Source: Lachnospiraceae bacterium (lineage in GTDB: Bacteria; Bacillota; Clostridia; Lachnospirales; Lachnospiraceae). Taken from it: a stretch of 64,000 nucleotides of DNA. The number at the start of each line of letters is the position of its first letter. The stretch's first letter is position 1. The translations under genes were made by a program, and so were the position numbers. Below the pieces are notes generated by a model. The model did not search any database. It saw only the letters and a list, made by a program, of their open reading frames with translations, and was not told the DNA's origin. Shown here in pieces: positions 1-8,589 of this stretch. Location of the stretch: the NCBI GenBank assembly GCA_017468395.1, contig JAFUIR010000005.1:62001-126000 (forward strand), given 5' to 3'.

Positions 1-1752
1 GACCCGGCTATTGAGTTGTATGTGGCAAACGCCCAAGAAGCGGGTAAAACTTTGTTGGCGCTGGTAAACGATGTGCTGGATTTTTCCAGAATGGAGTCCG
101 GACATTTGAATTTGACGGAGACCGTATATCAGTTGGCCTCTTTGATTAATGACGAAGTACATATGGTTCAGGCCCGTGCTGAAAAGAAACAACTGGAAGT
201 GGTTGTGAATGTGGATAAAAAACTGCCTTCCTACCTGTACGGCGATGAAGTGCGTATTAAGCAGATTATCAGCAATTTATTATCAAATGCAGTAAAGTAC
301 ACGGAAGAGGGAACTATTACTTTCAGTGTAGGCTGTATGAACAATGATGACGGAGAGTTTTTCCTGAAAATCGCCGTGGCAGATACGGGAGTGGGTATTC
401 AGGAAAAAGATATGGAGCGCCTTTTTGACAGTTTTGCCAGATTGGACGAAAAGAAGAGTAAAAATGCCGGTGGAACCGGATTGGGATTGAATATTATTAA
501 ACAGTTGTTGACGGAAATGCAAGGCGACATAAAAGTGCGCAGTGTTTATGGAAAAGGTTCCCTGTTTACGGTAGTTGTGCCTCAAAAAGTGATTGATGCC
601 AAGCCTATCGGAATGTTGCAGGATTCTTTTGAAGAAGAGACTGCGCAAATTAAGAAATATCGTGCTTCCTTTATTGCACCTCAGGCGAAAGTGCTTGCGG
701 TGGACGATAATGAAATGAATTTGGAAGTGGTAAAGGGCTTTTTAAAACGTACACAGATGCAGTTGGATACGGCTATTTCCGGCGAAAAATGTTTAAAACT
801 TTGTAAGGAAAATGCGTATCACGTTATTTTAATGGACCATATGATGCCTGAGCCGGATGGTATACAGACGTTGCAATTGCTGCGCCAGCAAGAAGGCGGG
901 TGTAATGTGGATACACCGGTAATTGTGCTTACGGCCAATGCGGTGGCTGGCAGCCGTGAAGAATATTTATCGGATGGATTTGCAGAGTATTTGTCCAAAC
1001 CAATCTCTCCTGAAAGACTGGAAGAGGTTTTAAAACGGTTCCTTTCACCAGAACTGATTATCCCTCAGGAAGAGCATAAGCAGGAAGAGCCTTTGAAGGT
1101 AGAAAAACCGAAAGCAAAGGAAGTTACTTCGCCTGAACCAAAGGAGGAACTTATCAGTTGTAAATTGGGTATATCCTATTGCGGCGGCGATGAAGAAATG
1201 TATTGGGATATGCTGGACACTTATCATAAACAGGGACGAATTTACGCAGAAAAACTTCCCCAGTATTTTGCCCAAAAGGATTGGAAAAACTATTCCATTA
1301 CTGCCCATGCCATGAAGAGTACCTCTTTAAGTATCGGTGCAAGAAGATTTTCTGATATAGCAAAGGAACATGAAATGGCGGGAAAAGAGGAGCGGGCGTC
1401 ATGGATTGAAGGACAGTGGGAAGGTTTCTATAAACTGTTTTTGGATGTGCTTGCAACTGCAGAAGAAATGCTGAAAGAAAATGCGGGTGAGGAAAAGGAA
1501 GTTTTGGAAGCGGAAGAAGTGTCAAAAGAGGACTATGCAAAAGAATGTGAACTTTTGTTGGAATATCTCAGAAATTACGAGATGAATGCCTCTGTGGAAC
1601 AAACGGACAAATTGGAAGGTCTGACCACCGCAGGAATGAATGCGGAAGAAAAAACAGAAGTGATTAAAGGAATTAAAGAAGCGATTGACGAGTTCGATTA
1701 CACAAAAGCGGAAGAACTGTTGGAAGAATGGATGAAGGGAGTGCTGCCTTAG
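1..1752 (+). CDS. Hybrid sensor histidine kinase (HisKA-HATPase-REC-Hpt), 5' end missing
   Basis: The reading frame is open from the first base, so the gene starts upstream and the visible 583 codons lack the sensor part and the phospho-accepting H box. The first ~45 residues are the second half of a HisKA dimerisation domain (LVNDVLDFSRMES). A HATPase_c domain follows with the N box (QIISNLLSNAVKY), G1 (DTGVG) and G2 (GGTGLGLN). A receiver domain has its acceptor Asp near residue 279 (LMDHMMP). A C-terminal Hpt domain has its His near residue 436 (TAHAMKSTSLS). It should run an internal His-Asp-His phosphorelay. The next gene, a receiver-HD-GYP protein, begins 1 bp after the stop and is the obvious partner. 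The signal sensed is unknown. Confidence 0.93.
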   Translation, partial: DPAIELYVANAQEAGKTLLALVNDVLDFSRMESGHLNLTETVYQLASLINDEVHMVQARAEKKQLEVVVNVDKKLPSYLYGDEVRIKQIISNLLSNAVKYTEEGTITFSVGCMNNDDGEFFLKIAVADTGVGIQEKDMERLFDSFARLDEKKSKNAGGTGLGLNIIKQLLTEMQGDIKVRSVYGKGSLFTVVVPQKVIDAKPIGMLQDSFEEETAQIKKYRASFIAPQAKVLAVDDNEMNLEVVKGFLKRTQMQLDTAISGEKCLKLCKENAYHVILMDHMMPEPDGIQTLQLLRQQEGGCNVDTPVIVLTANAVAGSREEYLSDGFAEYLSKPISPERLEEVLKRFLSPELIIPQEEHKQEEPLKVEKPKAKEVTSPEPKEELISCKLGISYCGGDEEMYWDMLDTYHKQGRIYAEKLPQYFAQKDWKNYSITAHAMKSTSLSIGARRFSDIAKEHEMAGKEERASWIEGQWEGFYKLFLDVLATAEEMLKENAGEEKEVLEAEEVSKEDYAKECELLLEYLRNYEMNASVEQTDKLEGLTTAGMNAEEKTEVIKGIKEAIDEFDYTKAEELLEEWMKGVLP

Positions 1753-1753
1753 G

Positions 1754-2818
1754 ATGAAGAAAACCATATTAGTTGTAGATGATGATAAGTCTAATTTGAT
1801 GATGGCCCAGAAAGTTTTGGTGGATGAATATCGTGTGGCGGCTGTAAACTCCGGAAAACTTGCGTTTCAGTATTTGGAAAAAAATGATCCTGTTATGATT
1901 TTGCTGGATATCCAAATGCCTGAAATGGATGGCTTTGAGGTAATGAAAATATTGCAGGCAAATGCAAAGTGGTGCAAAATACCGGTTATTTTCCTGACTG
2001 CAGACAGAACCCCCCAGACAGAAGAAGCCTGCTTTCAGATGGGAGCGGTGGATTATATCGGAAAACCTTTTATTCCCGCTATTATGCAGCAGAGGGTAAG
2101 ACGTACCATTGAATTGGAAGACTATCGTAGAAGTTTGGAAGTGATGGTCCAGCAGCAGTTGGAAAAAATAACACAATTACAGCAGGACATCATTATTACC
2201 ATGGCGAATCTGATTGAAGGCCGTGACGGTACTACAGGTGAGCATGTAAAACATACCAGTATTTACACGGAATATCTTATCAAAAAGATGGCGGAGAAGG
2301 GTATATACGAAGAACAGCTGACACCGGATTTTGTGAATTATCTGAAAAAAGCAGCACCCATGCACGATATCGGAAAGATTACGGTTCCTGACAGTATACT
2401 CCGTAAACCCGGTGCTTTGACGGAAGAAGAGTACGCAGTGATGAAACTTCATGCTGAAGAAGGCGCCAGACTGATTAAAGAAAATATGAGCCGTCTGGCA
2501 GAGCCGGAGTTTGTAAAAATAGCATCTAATATGGCTAATTTCCATCACGAAAGTTGGAACGGAAAGGGCTATCCAAGTGGACTGTTGGGAGAGGAAATTC
2601 CGTTGGAGGCAAGAATTTTGGCTGTGGCGGATGTGTTTGATGCTTTGGTGGCAAAAAGGCAGTACAAACAAGGGATGTCTATGGAAGAGGCTAGAGAGAT
2701 TATGATGAGGGACCGTGGCGAAAGATATGAAGCTATGTTGTTGGATGCCTTTTTCTCCGATGAGAAGGAATTAAAAGAGTTAATGAAGGATTTAGGGGCG
2801 GATAGCAAAAGTTTCTAG
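1754..2818 (+). CDS. Response regulator with HD-GYP phosphodiesterase domain
   Basis: This 354-residue protein has an N-terminal receiver domain (acidic cluster VVDDD near residue 10, acceptor Asp52 in LLDIQMPEMDG, Lys104 in GKPF), a helical linker at 115-145, and an HD-GYP domain from about 148. The HD pair is at 204-205 (APMHDIGK), and the GYP triplet is at 272-274 within HHESWNGKGYPSG. HD-GYP proteins usually hydrolyse cyclic di-GMP. It starts 1 bp after the upstream hybrid kinase and 20 bp before the downstream one, so the three form an operon in which kinase output probably sets c-di-GMP turnover. The protein family is clear; the substrate is inferred from the family. Confidence 0.93.
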   Translation: MKKTILVVDDDKSNLMMAQKVLVDEYRVAAVNSGKLAFQYLEKNDPVMILLDIQMPEMDGFEVMKILQANAKWCKIPVIFLTADRTPQTEEACFQMGAVDYIGKPFIPAIMQQRVRRTIELEDYRRSLEVMVQQQLEKITQLQQDIIITMANLIEGRDGTTGEHVKHTSIYTEYLIKKMAEKGIYEEQLTPDFVNYLKKAAPMHDIGKITVPDSILRKPGALTEEEYAVMKLHAEEGARLIKENMSRLAEPEFVKIASNMANFHHESWNGKGYPSGLLGEEIPLEARILAVADVFDALVAKRQYKQGMSMEEAREIMMRDRGERYEAMLLDAFFSDEKELKELMKDLGADSKSF

Positions 2819-2838
2819 TGGATTAAAGGAGTAGAGTG

Positions 2839-4959
2839 ATGTTTGATAGAAAAAGTCCGATAAAATTATTGAGAGAATTCCGCGAGTGGGCAGGCGTTGT
2901 GGAAAAGAGACCGTTGCAAATTCTTTGGGTCTGTTTTATAGTGGTTTGTCTGCTTATGTGCATCGTTAATGTGGTTGCAGAGTCCCCTAAAATGGTAGCA
3001 ATCAATGGTGGTGTTGCGTTATGGTTTTTTGTCAGTGGTCTTTTTCTGTGGAGAAAGAAAATACAATATATGGTATACAACGCCATGGTGGGTGTTTTTC
3101 TCATGTTGGGTTATTTTATTGTAAGTGGCGGAGAGCAGGGCTTCAGTTGTATTTGGGTTTTGCTTGTTCCGGCAGTCTGCATGAACTTTTTGGGAATGTA
3201 TTATGGAGGCATATTGAGTATATTGTTCGCTGCTTTTATTGCTGTATATATGTGGACACCTTTGAGCGGATTGGGATATGAGTATTCTGCAACTTTTTTG
3301 GTGCGTTTCCCTATTCTTTATATTTTCGACTTAATTGTATGTTTCCTGATGCAGTATCGTATTGTGAAGTATCATAATGAACAGGAAGAACTTCTTCAGC
3401 AGGCGGAAAGTGCCAATAGGTCTAAAAGTGATTTCCTTGCCAATATGAGCCATGAAATCCGTACCCCCATGAACTCTATCATGGGTATGTGTGAGTTGAT
3501 TTTAAACGAAGAAATTTCAGACGAAGTGCGTGAAAATAGTAATAATATTTACATATCCGGAAAAAATCTCCTTGGTATTATTAATGACTTGTTAGATTTT
3601 TCCAAAATCGAATCCGGAAAAATGGATTTAATTGAAGAACCTTATCAATTATCATCTCTGCTCAATGATGTCATAAACATGGCAGTGGCAAGAAAAGGAG
3701 ATAAGGCCATAGAGTTTATGGTGGACTGTGACCCCAATATTCCCGATAAGTTGTATGGAGATGAACTGAGAATCCGCCAGGTTTTGATTAATCTTTTGAC
3801 CAATGCCATTAAGTTTACAAGGGAAGGCGGCGTTTTATTTAAAATTTCTGCCAGAAGAGAGGAGTACGGAGTAAACCTGTGCTTTGTGGTACAGGACAGC
3901 GGTATCGGTATTAAGGAGGAAAATCTTTACAAGATATTCCAAAGTTTCAGCCAGGTAGATACAAAGAAAAACCGTGCCATTGAGGGAACCGGTCTGGGAC
4001 TTGCGATTTCCAAGAGACTGGTAAATAAAATGGGCGGATTTATCAAAGTGGAAAGTGAGTACGGGGAAGGAACCGAGTTTACGGTAGTTATTCCCCAAAA
4101 AGTTGTAGAAGAAAAGGTAATTATTGAAGTCAAAGAAAGACAGAAGGTTAATGTGCTGGTATATATCGGCATGAATAAATTTGAACACCCCTTTGTGGCT
4201 AAAAATTACAAGAAAATCATACAGAATATCGTAGCAGATTTTGATGTTAAGTATCGATTTTGTGCCACACCGAAACAGGCCAAGAAAATGCTGGAATCTG
4301 AGGAAAAATATACCCATCTGTTTTTGGCAAGAGAAGAGTATGTGCAGGATAGGGAGTACTTTGATTCTTTGATTTCCAAAATGCAGATAGTTGTGATTCA
4401 GGAACATAAGAATCGTATAAAATTAACAGAGGGCATCAGAAACATTTATAAGCCTTTTTATGTGTTGCCTGTTGGAAATGCCATTAACGGAGAAAGACTG
4501 TCCTTTGACGTGGGCGTAAACAATATTAAGCATCAGAAATTCATTGCACCGGAGGCCAAGGTACTGGTGGTAGACGATAATATGATGAATCTGAAAGTAG
4601 CCATGGGATTGATGAAGCCTTACAAGATGTCTGTCAGAACTGTGGATAGCGGTGTGGAGACTTTACGTTTGCTTAAGAGCCAGCAGTTTGATGTGATTTT
4701 CATGGACCATATGATGCCGGAAATGGATGGTGTTGAAACGGTACACCACATCCGGGAAATGGAAGGCGAGTATTACAAAAAAGTGCCTGTTGTGGCGCTG
4801 ACGGCCAATGCGGTCAGCGGTGCAAGGGAGATGTTCCTTGCGGAAGGTTTCCAAGATTTCCTGGCAAAACCTATAGATACAGTGGCTTTGGAACGAATTT
4901 TAAAACGTTGGTTGCCCAAAGAACTTATGCGACATGAGGAGGCAAAGGATGAAAAATAA
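2839..4959 (+). CDS. Membrane-bound hybrid sensor histidine kinase (7TM-like sensor, HisKA, HATPase, receivers)
   Basis: The protein has 706 residues from the ATG at 2839, which is 7 bp after AAAGGAG; a GTG just before it is too close to that site. Residues 30-175 hold about six hydrophobic segments. The HisKA H box is at about 205 (ANMSHEIRTPMNS), followed by HATPase_c (VLINLLTNAIKF, DSGIG, GTGLGLAISK). Between the ATPase and the C-terminal receiver, at about 425-560, lies a stretch that looks like a receiver fold but shows no DD pair or acceptor Asp; I read it as a pseudo-receiver. The true receiver at about 565-690 has VVDDN and MDHMMPEMDG. There is no Hpt domain, so it may depend on the Hpt of the first kinase. 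It overlaps the next gene by 11 bp. Confidence 0.92.
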   Translation: MFDRKSPIKLLREFREWAGVVEKRPLQILWVCFIVVCLLMCIVNVVAESPKMVAINGGVALWFFVSGLFLWRKKIQYMVYNAMVGVFLMLGYFIVSGGEQGFSCIWVLLVPAVCMNFLGMYYGGILSILFAAFIAVYMWTPLSGLGYEYSATFLVRFPILYIFDLIVCFLMQYRIVKYHNEQEELLQQAESANRSKSDFLANMSHEIRTPMNSIMGMCELILNEEISDEVRENSNNIYISGKNLLGIINDLLDFSKIESGKMDLIEEPYQLSSLLNDVINMAVARKGDKAIEFMVDCDPNIPDKLYGDELRIRQVLINLLTNAIKFTREGGVLFKISARREEYGVNLCFVVQDSGIGIKEENLYKIFQSFSQVDTKKNRAIEGTGLGLAISKRLVNKMGGFIKVESEYGEGTEFTVVIPQKVVEEKVIIEVKERQKVNVLVYIGMNKFEHPFVAKNYKKIIQNIVADFDVKYRFCATPKQAKKMLESEEKYTHLFLAREEYVQDREYFDSLISKMQIVVIQEHKNRIKLTEGIRNIYKPFYVLPVGNAINGERLSFDVGVNNIKHQKFIAPEAKVLVVDDNMMNLKVAMGLMKPYKMSVRTVDSGVETLRLLKSQQFDVIFMDHMMPEMDGVETVHHIREMEGEYYKKVPVVALTANAVSGAREMFLAEGFQDFLAKPIDTVALERILKRWLPKELMRHEEAKDEK

Positions 4960-5797
4960 GGTAAGAATTTCAGTAGACTGCATTTGTGACCTTCCCCGTA
5001 AAATGTGGGATGAACTGAATCTTAGCATTATGTATTTTTACATAACAACGGAAGAAGGGCGTTTTCAGGATATCCGTGAACTGAACTCCGATTGTATCAT
5101 AGAGTATTTGGAACAGGGGAAAGTTGCAAAAAGTGGTGCAGCTTCTGTGGAAGAATACAAGGAGCATTTTCAGAAAGTCAAAAAGAAACACGGGGGGGCC
5201 ATCATTCATATCAGTGTTGCACAGTACGTCAGTGGTGCGTATAAAGCGGCCACTAAGGCGGCTGAGTGTATGGAGGATGTCTATGTAGTGGATTCCGGAC
5301 AGCTGTCCGGCGGTATGAGTTTGATGATTCTTGAGGCGGCAGAAATGGCGGCAGCGGGAGCGGATTATGAGTTGATTTTAAATGAAATGGAAGTCATGAA
5401 AAAGAAAATCAACACAAGTTTTATCGTGGATTCCACAAAATACTTATATAGAAATGGGCAAATTAAAAAAGTAGTAATGAATTTGTGCAATATGTTTTCC
5501 CTGCACCCTATTTTGAGATTGTCCAACAGTCATATGGGGGTTTCCGGGATTTGTATGGGAAATTCCAAGCGTTGCGCAAAGGCTTATATCAAGAAAATTC
5601 TGAAAAAACCGGAGACCATTGATACAGATGTGGTTTTTGTGGTAAGTGCGGGATGTTCTTATGAGTTTATAAATTTTGTAAAAGAAGAAATACAAAAGAG
5701 AGCGAAATGGCAAAAGATTATTATAAATACAGCTTCTGCCACTATCACCAGTAACTGTGGTTCCGGAACCTTCGGAGTACTGTTTGCAAGAAAGTAG
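4949..5797 (+). CDS. DegV family fatty-acid-binding protein
   Basis: The start is taken as the ATG at 4949, preceded by GAGGAGGCAAAGG; an in-frame ATG at 4934 lies upstream of that ribosome site. The 282-residue product begins VRISVDCICDLP, the DegV pattern near the ligand site, with AKSGAAS, SGAYKAA and VDSGQLSGG motifs and the C-terminal SAGCSYEFIN region. DegV (FakB-type) proteins bind a fatty acid between two lobes and can present it to the FakA kinase; no fakA is in this window. Its overlap with the upstream hybrid kinase suggests co-transcription with the signalling genes. Confidence 0.88.
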   Translation: MKNKVRISVDCICDLPRKMWDELNLSIMYFYITTEEGRFQDIRELNSDCIIEYLEQGKVAKSGAASVEEYKEHFQKVKKKHGGAIIHISVAQYVSGAYKAATKAAECMEDVYVVDSGQLSGGMSLMILEAAEMAAAGADYELILNEMEVMKKKINTSFIVDSTKYLYRNGQIKKVVMNLCNMFSLHPILRLSNSHMGVSGICMGNSKRCAKAYIKKILKKPETIDTDVVFVVSAGCSYEFINFVKEEIQKRAKWQKIIINTASATITSNCGSGTFGVLFARK

Positions 5798-5799
5798 TG

Positions 5800-5934
5800 A
5801 TGCCGCGGCTTTTTGATAGTGACGAGACTTATCAGGACCTGTTACGGGAAGAGGCTTTTTCTAAAGAACGGAAAAACCTTATGATGAAGAAAATAGGGAA
5901 AGCGCGGAAGGAAATCGCAAAAAGAAAGAAGTGA
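5800..5934 (+). CDS. Small basic hypothetical protein (44 aa)
   Basis: An ATG 2 bp after the DegV stop opens a 44-codon frame ending in a strongly basic tail (KKIGKARKEIAKRKK). The region is otherwise unexplained and is closed by a terminator 8 bp later. No clear ribosome site exists, so expression would rely on coupling to the DegV gene. It has no recognisable family. It may be a real small protein or a chance frame. Confidence 0.35.
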   Translation: MPRLFDSDETYQDLLREEAFSKERKNLMMKKIGKARKEIAKRKK

Positions 5935-5941
5935 ATTAGAA

Positions 5942-5975
5942 AAAATGGAAGGGCGAATTTTCGCCCTTCCATTTT
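5942..5975. terminator. Bidirectional Rho-independent terminator
   Basis: A 15-bp perfect inverted repeat (AAAATGGAAGGGCGA / TCGCCCTTCCATTTT) with a 4-nt loop has A-rich and T-rich flanks. It lies between the plus-strand DegV operon and the minus-strand SDR gene, so it can stop transcription from both sides. Confidence 0.85.
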
Positions 5976-5987
5976 GCTTTGAATTTA

Positions 5988-6788
5988 TTAAGGTCTTAAG
6001 CCCATTCCGCCTTCCAGAGTGAGAGTCTCACCTGTCATGTATTTGAAATCGGGATGTGCCAGTTGTACACAAACACGGCCGATTTCTGTTTCTACATTAC
6101 CGTAGTGACCTGCGGGAGGCATGTGAACGTTTTTCTCAAAGGCTTCGGGATATGCCATCTGGAACTGTTCAAGCTGTGCTGTCCATGCCAAAGGACAGAT
6201 AACGTTTACGTTGATACCGTCTTTTGCCCACTCGGTTGCGGCAACACGGCTCAGTCCGCGGATACCTTCTTTGGCAGCAGCGTAAGAACACTGACCAAAG
6301 TTACCGAAGAGACCGGCGCCGGAAGCAAAGTTGATAACGGTTCCTTTTGTTTCTTTCAAATAAGGGTATGCAGCCTTCATGTAGTAGAATGCAGCATACA
6401 GACCGGAATAAAGTGCAAGGTCAAACTGCGCTGTTGTGTGGTCTGCAATGGGAACGCCGGAAGCGGAAGCCTGTGCGTTGTTGATGACTACATCGATTCT
6501 GCCGAATGTGTCCATTGCCTGCTTGATAACGTTGTTTACTACGGTTTCATTGTCTGCACCTGCGTTAACATCCGCTGCAACGGTCAGGACTTTAATACCA
6601 TAAAGTCTTTCCAGCTCCTCTTTAGCGTCCTCCAGTTTCTGGACATTACGTCCTGTGATAACCAGATTGGCACCTTCTTTGGCATATGCTGTTGCGATAC
6701 CGTATCCGATGGAACCGCATTCTCCATTGGTCAATACTGCGCGGCCTGCACCTGTAATAATTGCTGTTTTACCTGTTAAAAATCCCAT
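5988..6788 (-). CDS. Short-chain dehydrogenase/reductase (SDR)
   Basis: This 266-residue NAD(P)-dependent oxidoreductase has a Rossmann start with a split glycine motif: TGAG at 12-15 and GSIGYG at 25-30, about nine residues longer than the usual TGxxxGxG. The NNAQ motif is at 103-106. The catalytic Ser156, Tyr169 and Lys173 (YAAAK) are present, as is a C-terminal TGETLTLEGGMG tail typical of the classical SDR family. The ATG is 7 bp after GGAGG. It is transcribed alone from a promoter overlapped downstream by a perfect cre-like palindrome, so it is probably under catabolite control. The substrate is not predictable. Confidence 0.9.
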   Translation of the reverse strand: MGFLTGKTAIITGAGRAVLTNGECGSIGYGIATAYAKEGANLVITGRNVQKLEDAKEELERLYGIKVLTVAADVNAGADNETVVNNVIKQAMDTFGRIDVVINNAQASASGVPIADHTTAQFDLALYSGLYAAFYYMKAAYPYLKETKGTVINFASGAGLFGNFGQCSYAAAKEGIRGLSRVAATEWAKDGINVNVICPLAWTAQLEQFQMAYPEAFEKNVHMPPAGHYGNVETEIGRVCVQLAHPDFKYMTGETLTLEGGMGLRP

Positions 6789-6822
6789 AACATTACCTCC
6801 GATACTAATGATTCAGTCCAAA

Positions 6823-6840
6823 AATGTAAGCGCTTACATT
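6823..6840. promoter_or_regulatory. cre-like palindromic operator upstream of the SDR gene
   Basis: AATGTAAGCGCTTACATT is a perfect 18-nt palindrome and fits the CcpA box TGNAANCGNWNNCA at every fixed position. It lies about 14 bp downstream of the minus-strand -10 box, a repressing position. A LacI-family regulator other than CcpA could also use it. Confidence 0.7.
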
Positions 6841-6854
6841 CGCTTTACCACATC

Positions 6855-6883
6855 AATATAACAAACTAAAAAGAAAAAAGCAA
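6855..6883 (-). promoter_or_regulatory. SigA-type promoter for the SDR gene
   Basis: On the minus strand, TTGCTT (6883-6878), 17 bp, then TATATT (6860-6855). The cre-like palindrome lies directly downstream. Confidence 0.55.
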
Positions 6884-6976
6884 TAAAGTTAAAAAATAAA
6901 CAAGAAGAATATTTTTTTAACAAAGTTTAGGGGCAAAATAAGGAGTGCTAAAAATGTGGAATTACCAAAGAAAGAG

Positions 6977-6985
6977 TGCTATAAT
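6977..6985 (+). promoter_or_regulatory. Extended -10 promoter for the membrane protein at 7027
   Basis: TGCTATAAT is a perfect extended -10 element. The -35 region is poor, as is common with extended -10 promoters. It lies about 40 bp before the gene start. Confidence 0.5.
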
Positions 6986-7026
6986 TTTCATAATATACAG
7001 GTTGTATTTCTAAGGAGATGAATACC

Positions 7027-8589
7027 ATGCAAAAAAAAACTGACATTCTTTTTTTGTTTTGCGAGAGAACAATTAAATATATTTCCATGATTCCGGTAAC
7101 ATTACTTTTTGTACTCACTTTATTGTATCAAAATACGATTTCTTTTGACGTTGTGGAAACGAGTACTATTATTCCTAACGGTCTTTCTTTTTTTGTGGCG
7201 GTTGTTTTGGCAGCGGTGCTACTGTATGCGGTATATAAACTGTTAAAATTTGTGCCGGAAAAACTTCTTTTTGTAGTGCTTGCTTTAATCTATCTGGCGG
7301 TGGGTATTTATTTTATTACTCATATACAAATGAGTGCCAGACATGATGCAGGTATTTGTTATTCCAGTGCCTTAAGCTTTTTGGAAGGGGATTTTACTAA
7401 TATTCAATTTGGCAAGTATCTTTACAAATATCCCCATCAGTTGGGGCTGGTAACGTATAACTGTCTGTTGATTTTGATAAGTGATAACGAAAAACTGGTT
7501 TTCTTTGCTAATTTGCTGTGGGTTATTTTAACTAATTTCTTCTTTTGGAGAATTTCCTGCCTGTTATATAAGGAAAAACCGCTTTTAAGAAAAATGATTG
7601 TTTTGTTGGTGTTTTGTTTCCTGCCACAATTTTTCTTTTTCTTTTTTTCTTACGGTCAGGTGCCGGGAATGGTTTGCCTGGTGGGCGCAGTATTCTTTGG
7701 CTTTAAATATTTGGAACAAAATAATAAATGGGATTTTGGCTTTTGCTGCCTGCTGTTGGCGTTGTCCTGTCTTTTGAGGAAAAATTATCTGATAGGCGGA
7801 ATTGCCTTGATAATCGTGTTTTTTTTGAAGATACTGCAAGAAAAGAAGTGGTTACATTTTCTCCTGGTGGCGGTGCTGGCGGCCTCCATGATTCTGCCGG
7901 GTAAGGCTGTGAGTATGTTTTATGAAAAAGTGGGCGACACGGAACTGGATAAGGGATTGCCTGCTGCACTTCATATAGCCATGGGCTTACAGGAAAATGA
8001 GGATCCGTGGAGAGCCAACGGCTGGTACAATGGTTATAATGAGCAGACGTATGAATTGTACAATTGTGATCCGGAAACTTCTGCTGATGCCGGAATGGAA
8101 ATGATAAAGGAAAGATTGGGCATTTTTATAAGCCGGCCGGACTATGGGCTGGAGTTCTTTGGAGAGAAAATTATTACTACATGGTGTGAGCCGACCTATC
8201 AGTCTGTTTGGTCAGGTCCCCTGATCATATTCGGAAATGAAACGGATTCACCTTTTTTAGAAAATTTATACTCCGGAGGCTCCCTGTTTCGTTTGATGTC
8301 CTCCGTGATGAATGTTTTGCTGGTATTAATTTTTATGTTTTCTCTTGTTTTTGTGATAGGGAAGACTTTTGTCAAAAAAACTGTTTTTGGAAAAATGGAA
8401 CTGTTTTCCCTTTTGTTTTTTGTAGGAGGCTTCCTGTTTCATCTTGCGTGGGAAACCAAGAGCCAATATGTATATCCCCATGTTTTGGTGCTGATTCCTG
8501 TGGCCTGTCGGGGGATGGAATATGGATTCCGTTTTGCGGATGGTCTTTGGAAACGCTTTAGAAACAGAACAAAACAAGCCGCTGCTTAG
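7027..8589 (+). CDS. Polytopic membrane protein, GT-C (GT39/ArnT-like) glycosyltransferase candidate
   Basis: The ATG at 7027 is 9 bp after AAGGAG; the ATG at 7018 is too close to it. The 520-residue product has about 10-11 membrane segments. After the early membrane helices it shows an external loop with ARHDAGICYSSALSF and YKYPHQLG, a layout seen in lipid-linked sugar transferases of the GT-C fold (acidic residue after the first helices, then a YPxQxG-like motif). A large extracytoplasmic loop at about 310-425 separates the last helices. The donor would be a polyprenyl-phosphate sugar. It ends 4 bp into the converging MATE gene. The fold is likely, the exact activity unknown. Confidence 0.6.
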   Translation: MQKKTDILFLFCERTIKYISMIPVTLLFVLTLLYQNTISFDVVETSTIIPNGLSFFVAVVLAAVLLYAVYKLLKFVPEKLLFVVLALIYLAVGIYFITHIQMSARHDAGICYSSALSFLEGDFTNIQFGKYLYKYPHQLGLVTYNCLLILISDNEKLVFFANLLWVILTNFFFWRISCLLYKEKPLLRKMIVLLVFCFLPQFFFFFFSYGQVPGMVCLVGAVFFGFKYLEQNNKWDFGFCCLLLALSCLLRKNYLIGGIALIIVFFLKILQEKKWLHFLLVAVLAASMILPGKAVSMFYEKVGDTELDKGLPAALHIAMGLQENEDPWRANGWYNGYNEQTYELYNCDPETSADAGMEMIKERLGIFISRPDYGLEFFGEKIITTWCEPTYQSVWSGPLIIFGNETDSPFLENLYSGGSLFRLMSSVMNVLLVLIFMFSLVFVIGKTFVKKTVFGKMELFSLLFFVGGFLFHLAWETKSQYVYPHVLVLIPVACRGMEYGFRFADGLWKRFRNRTKQAAA

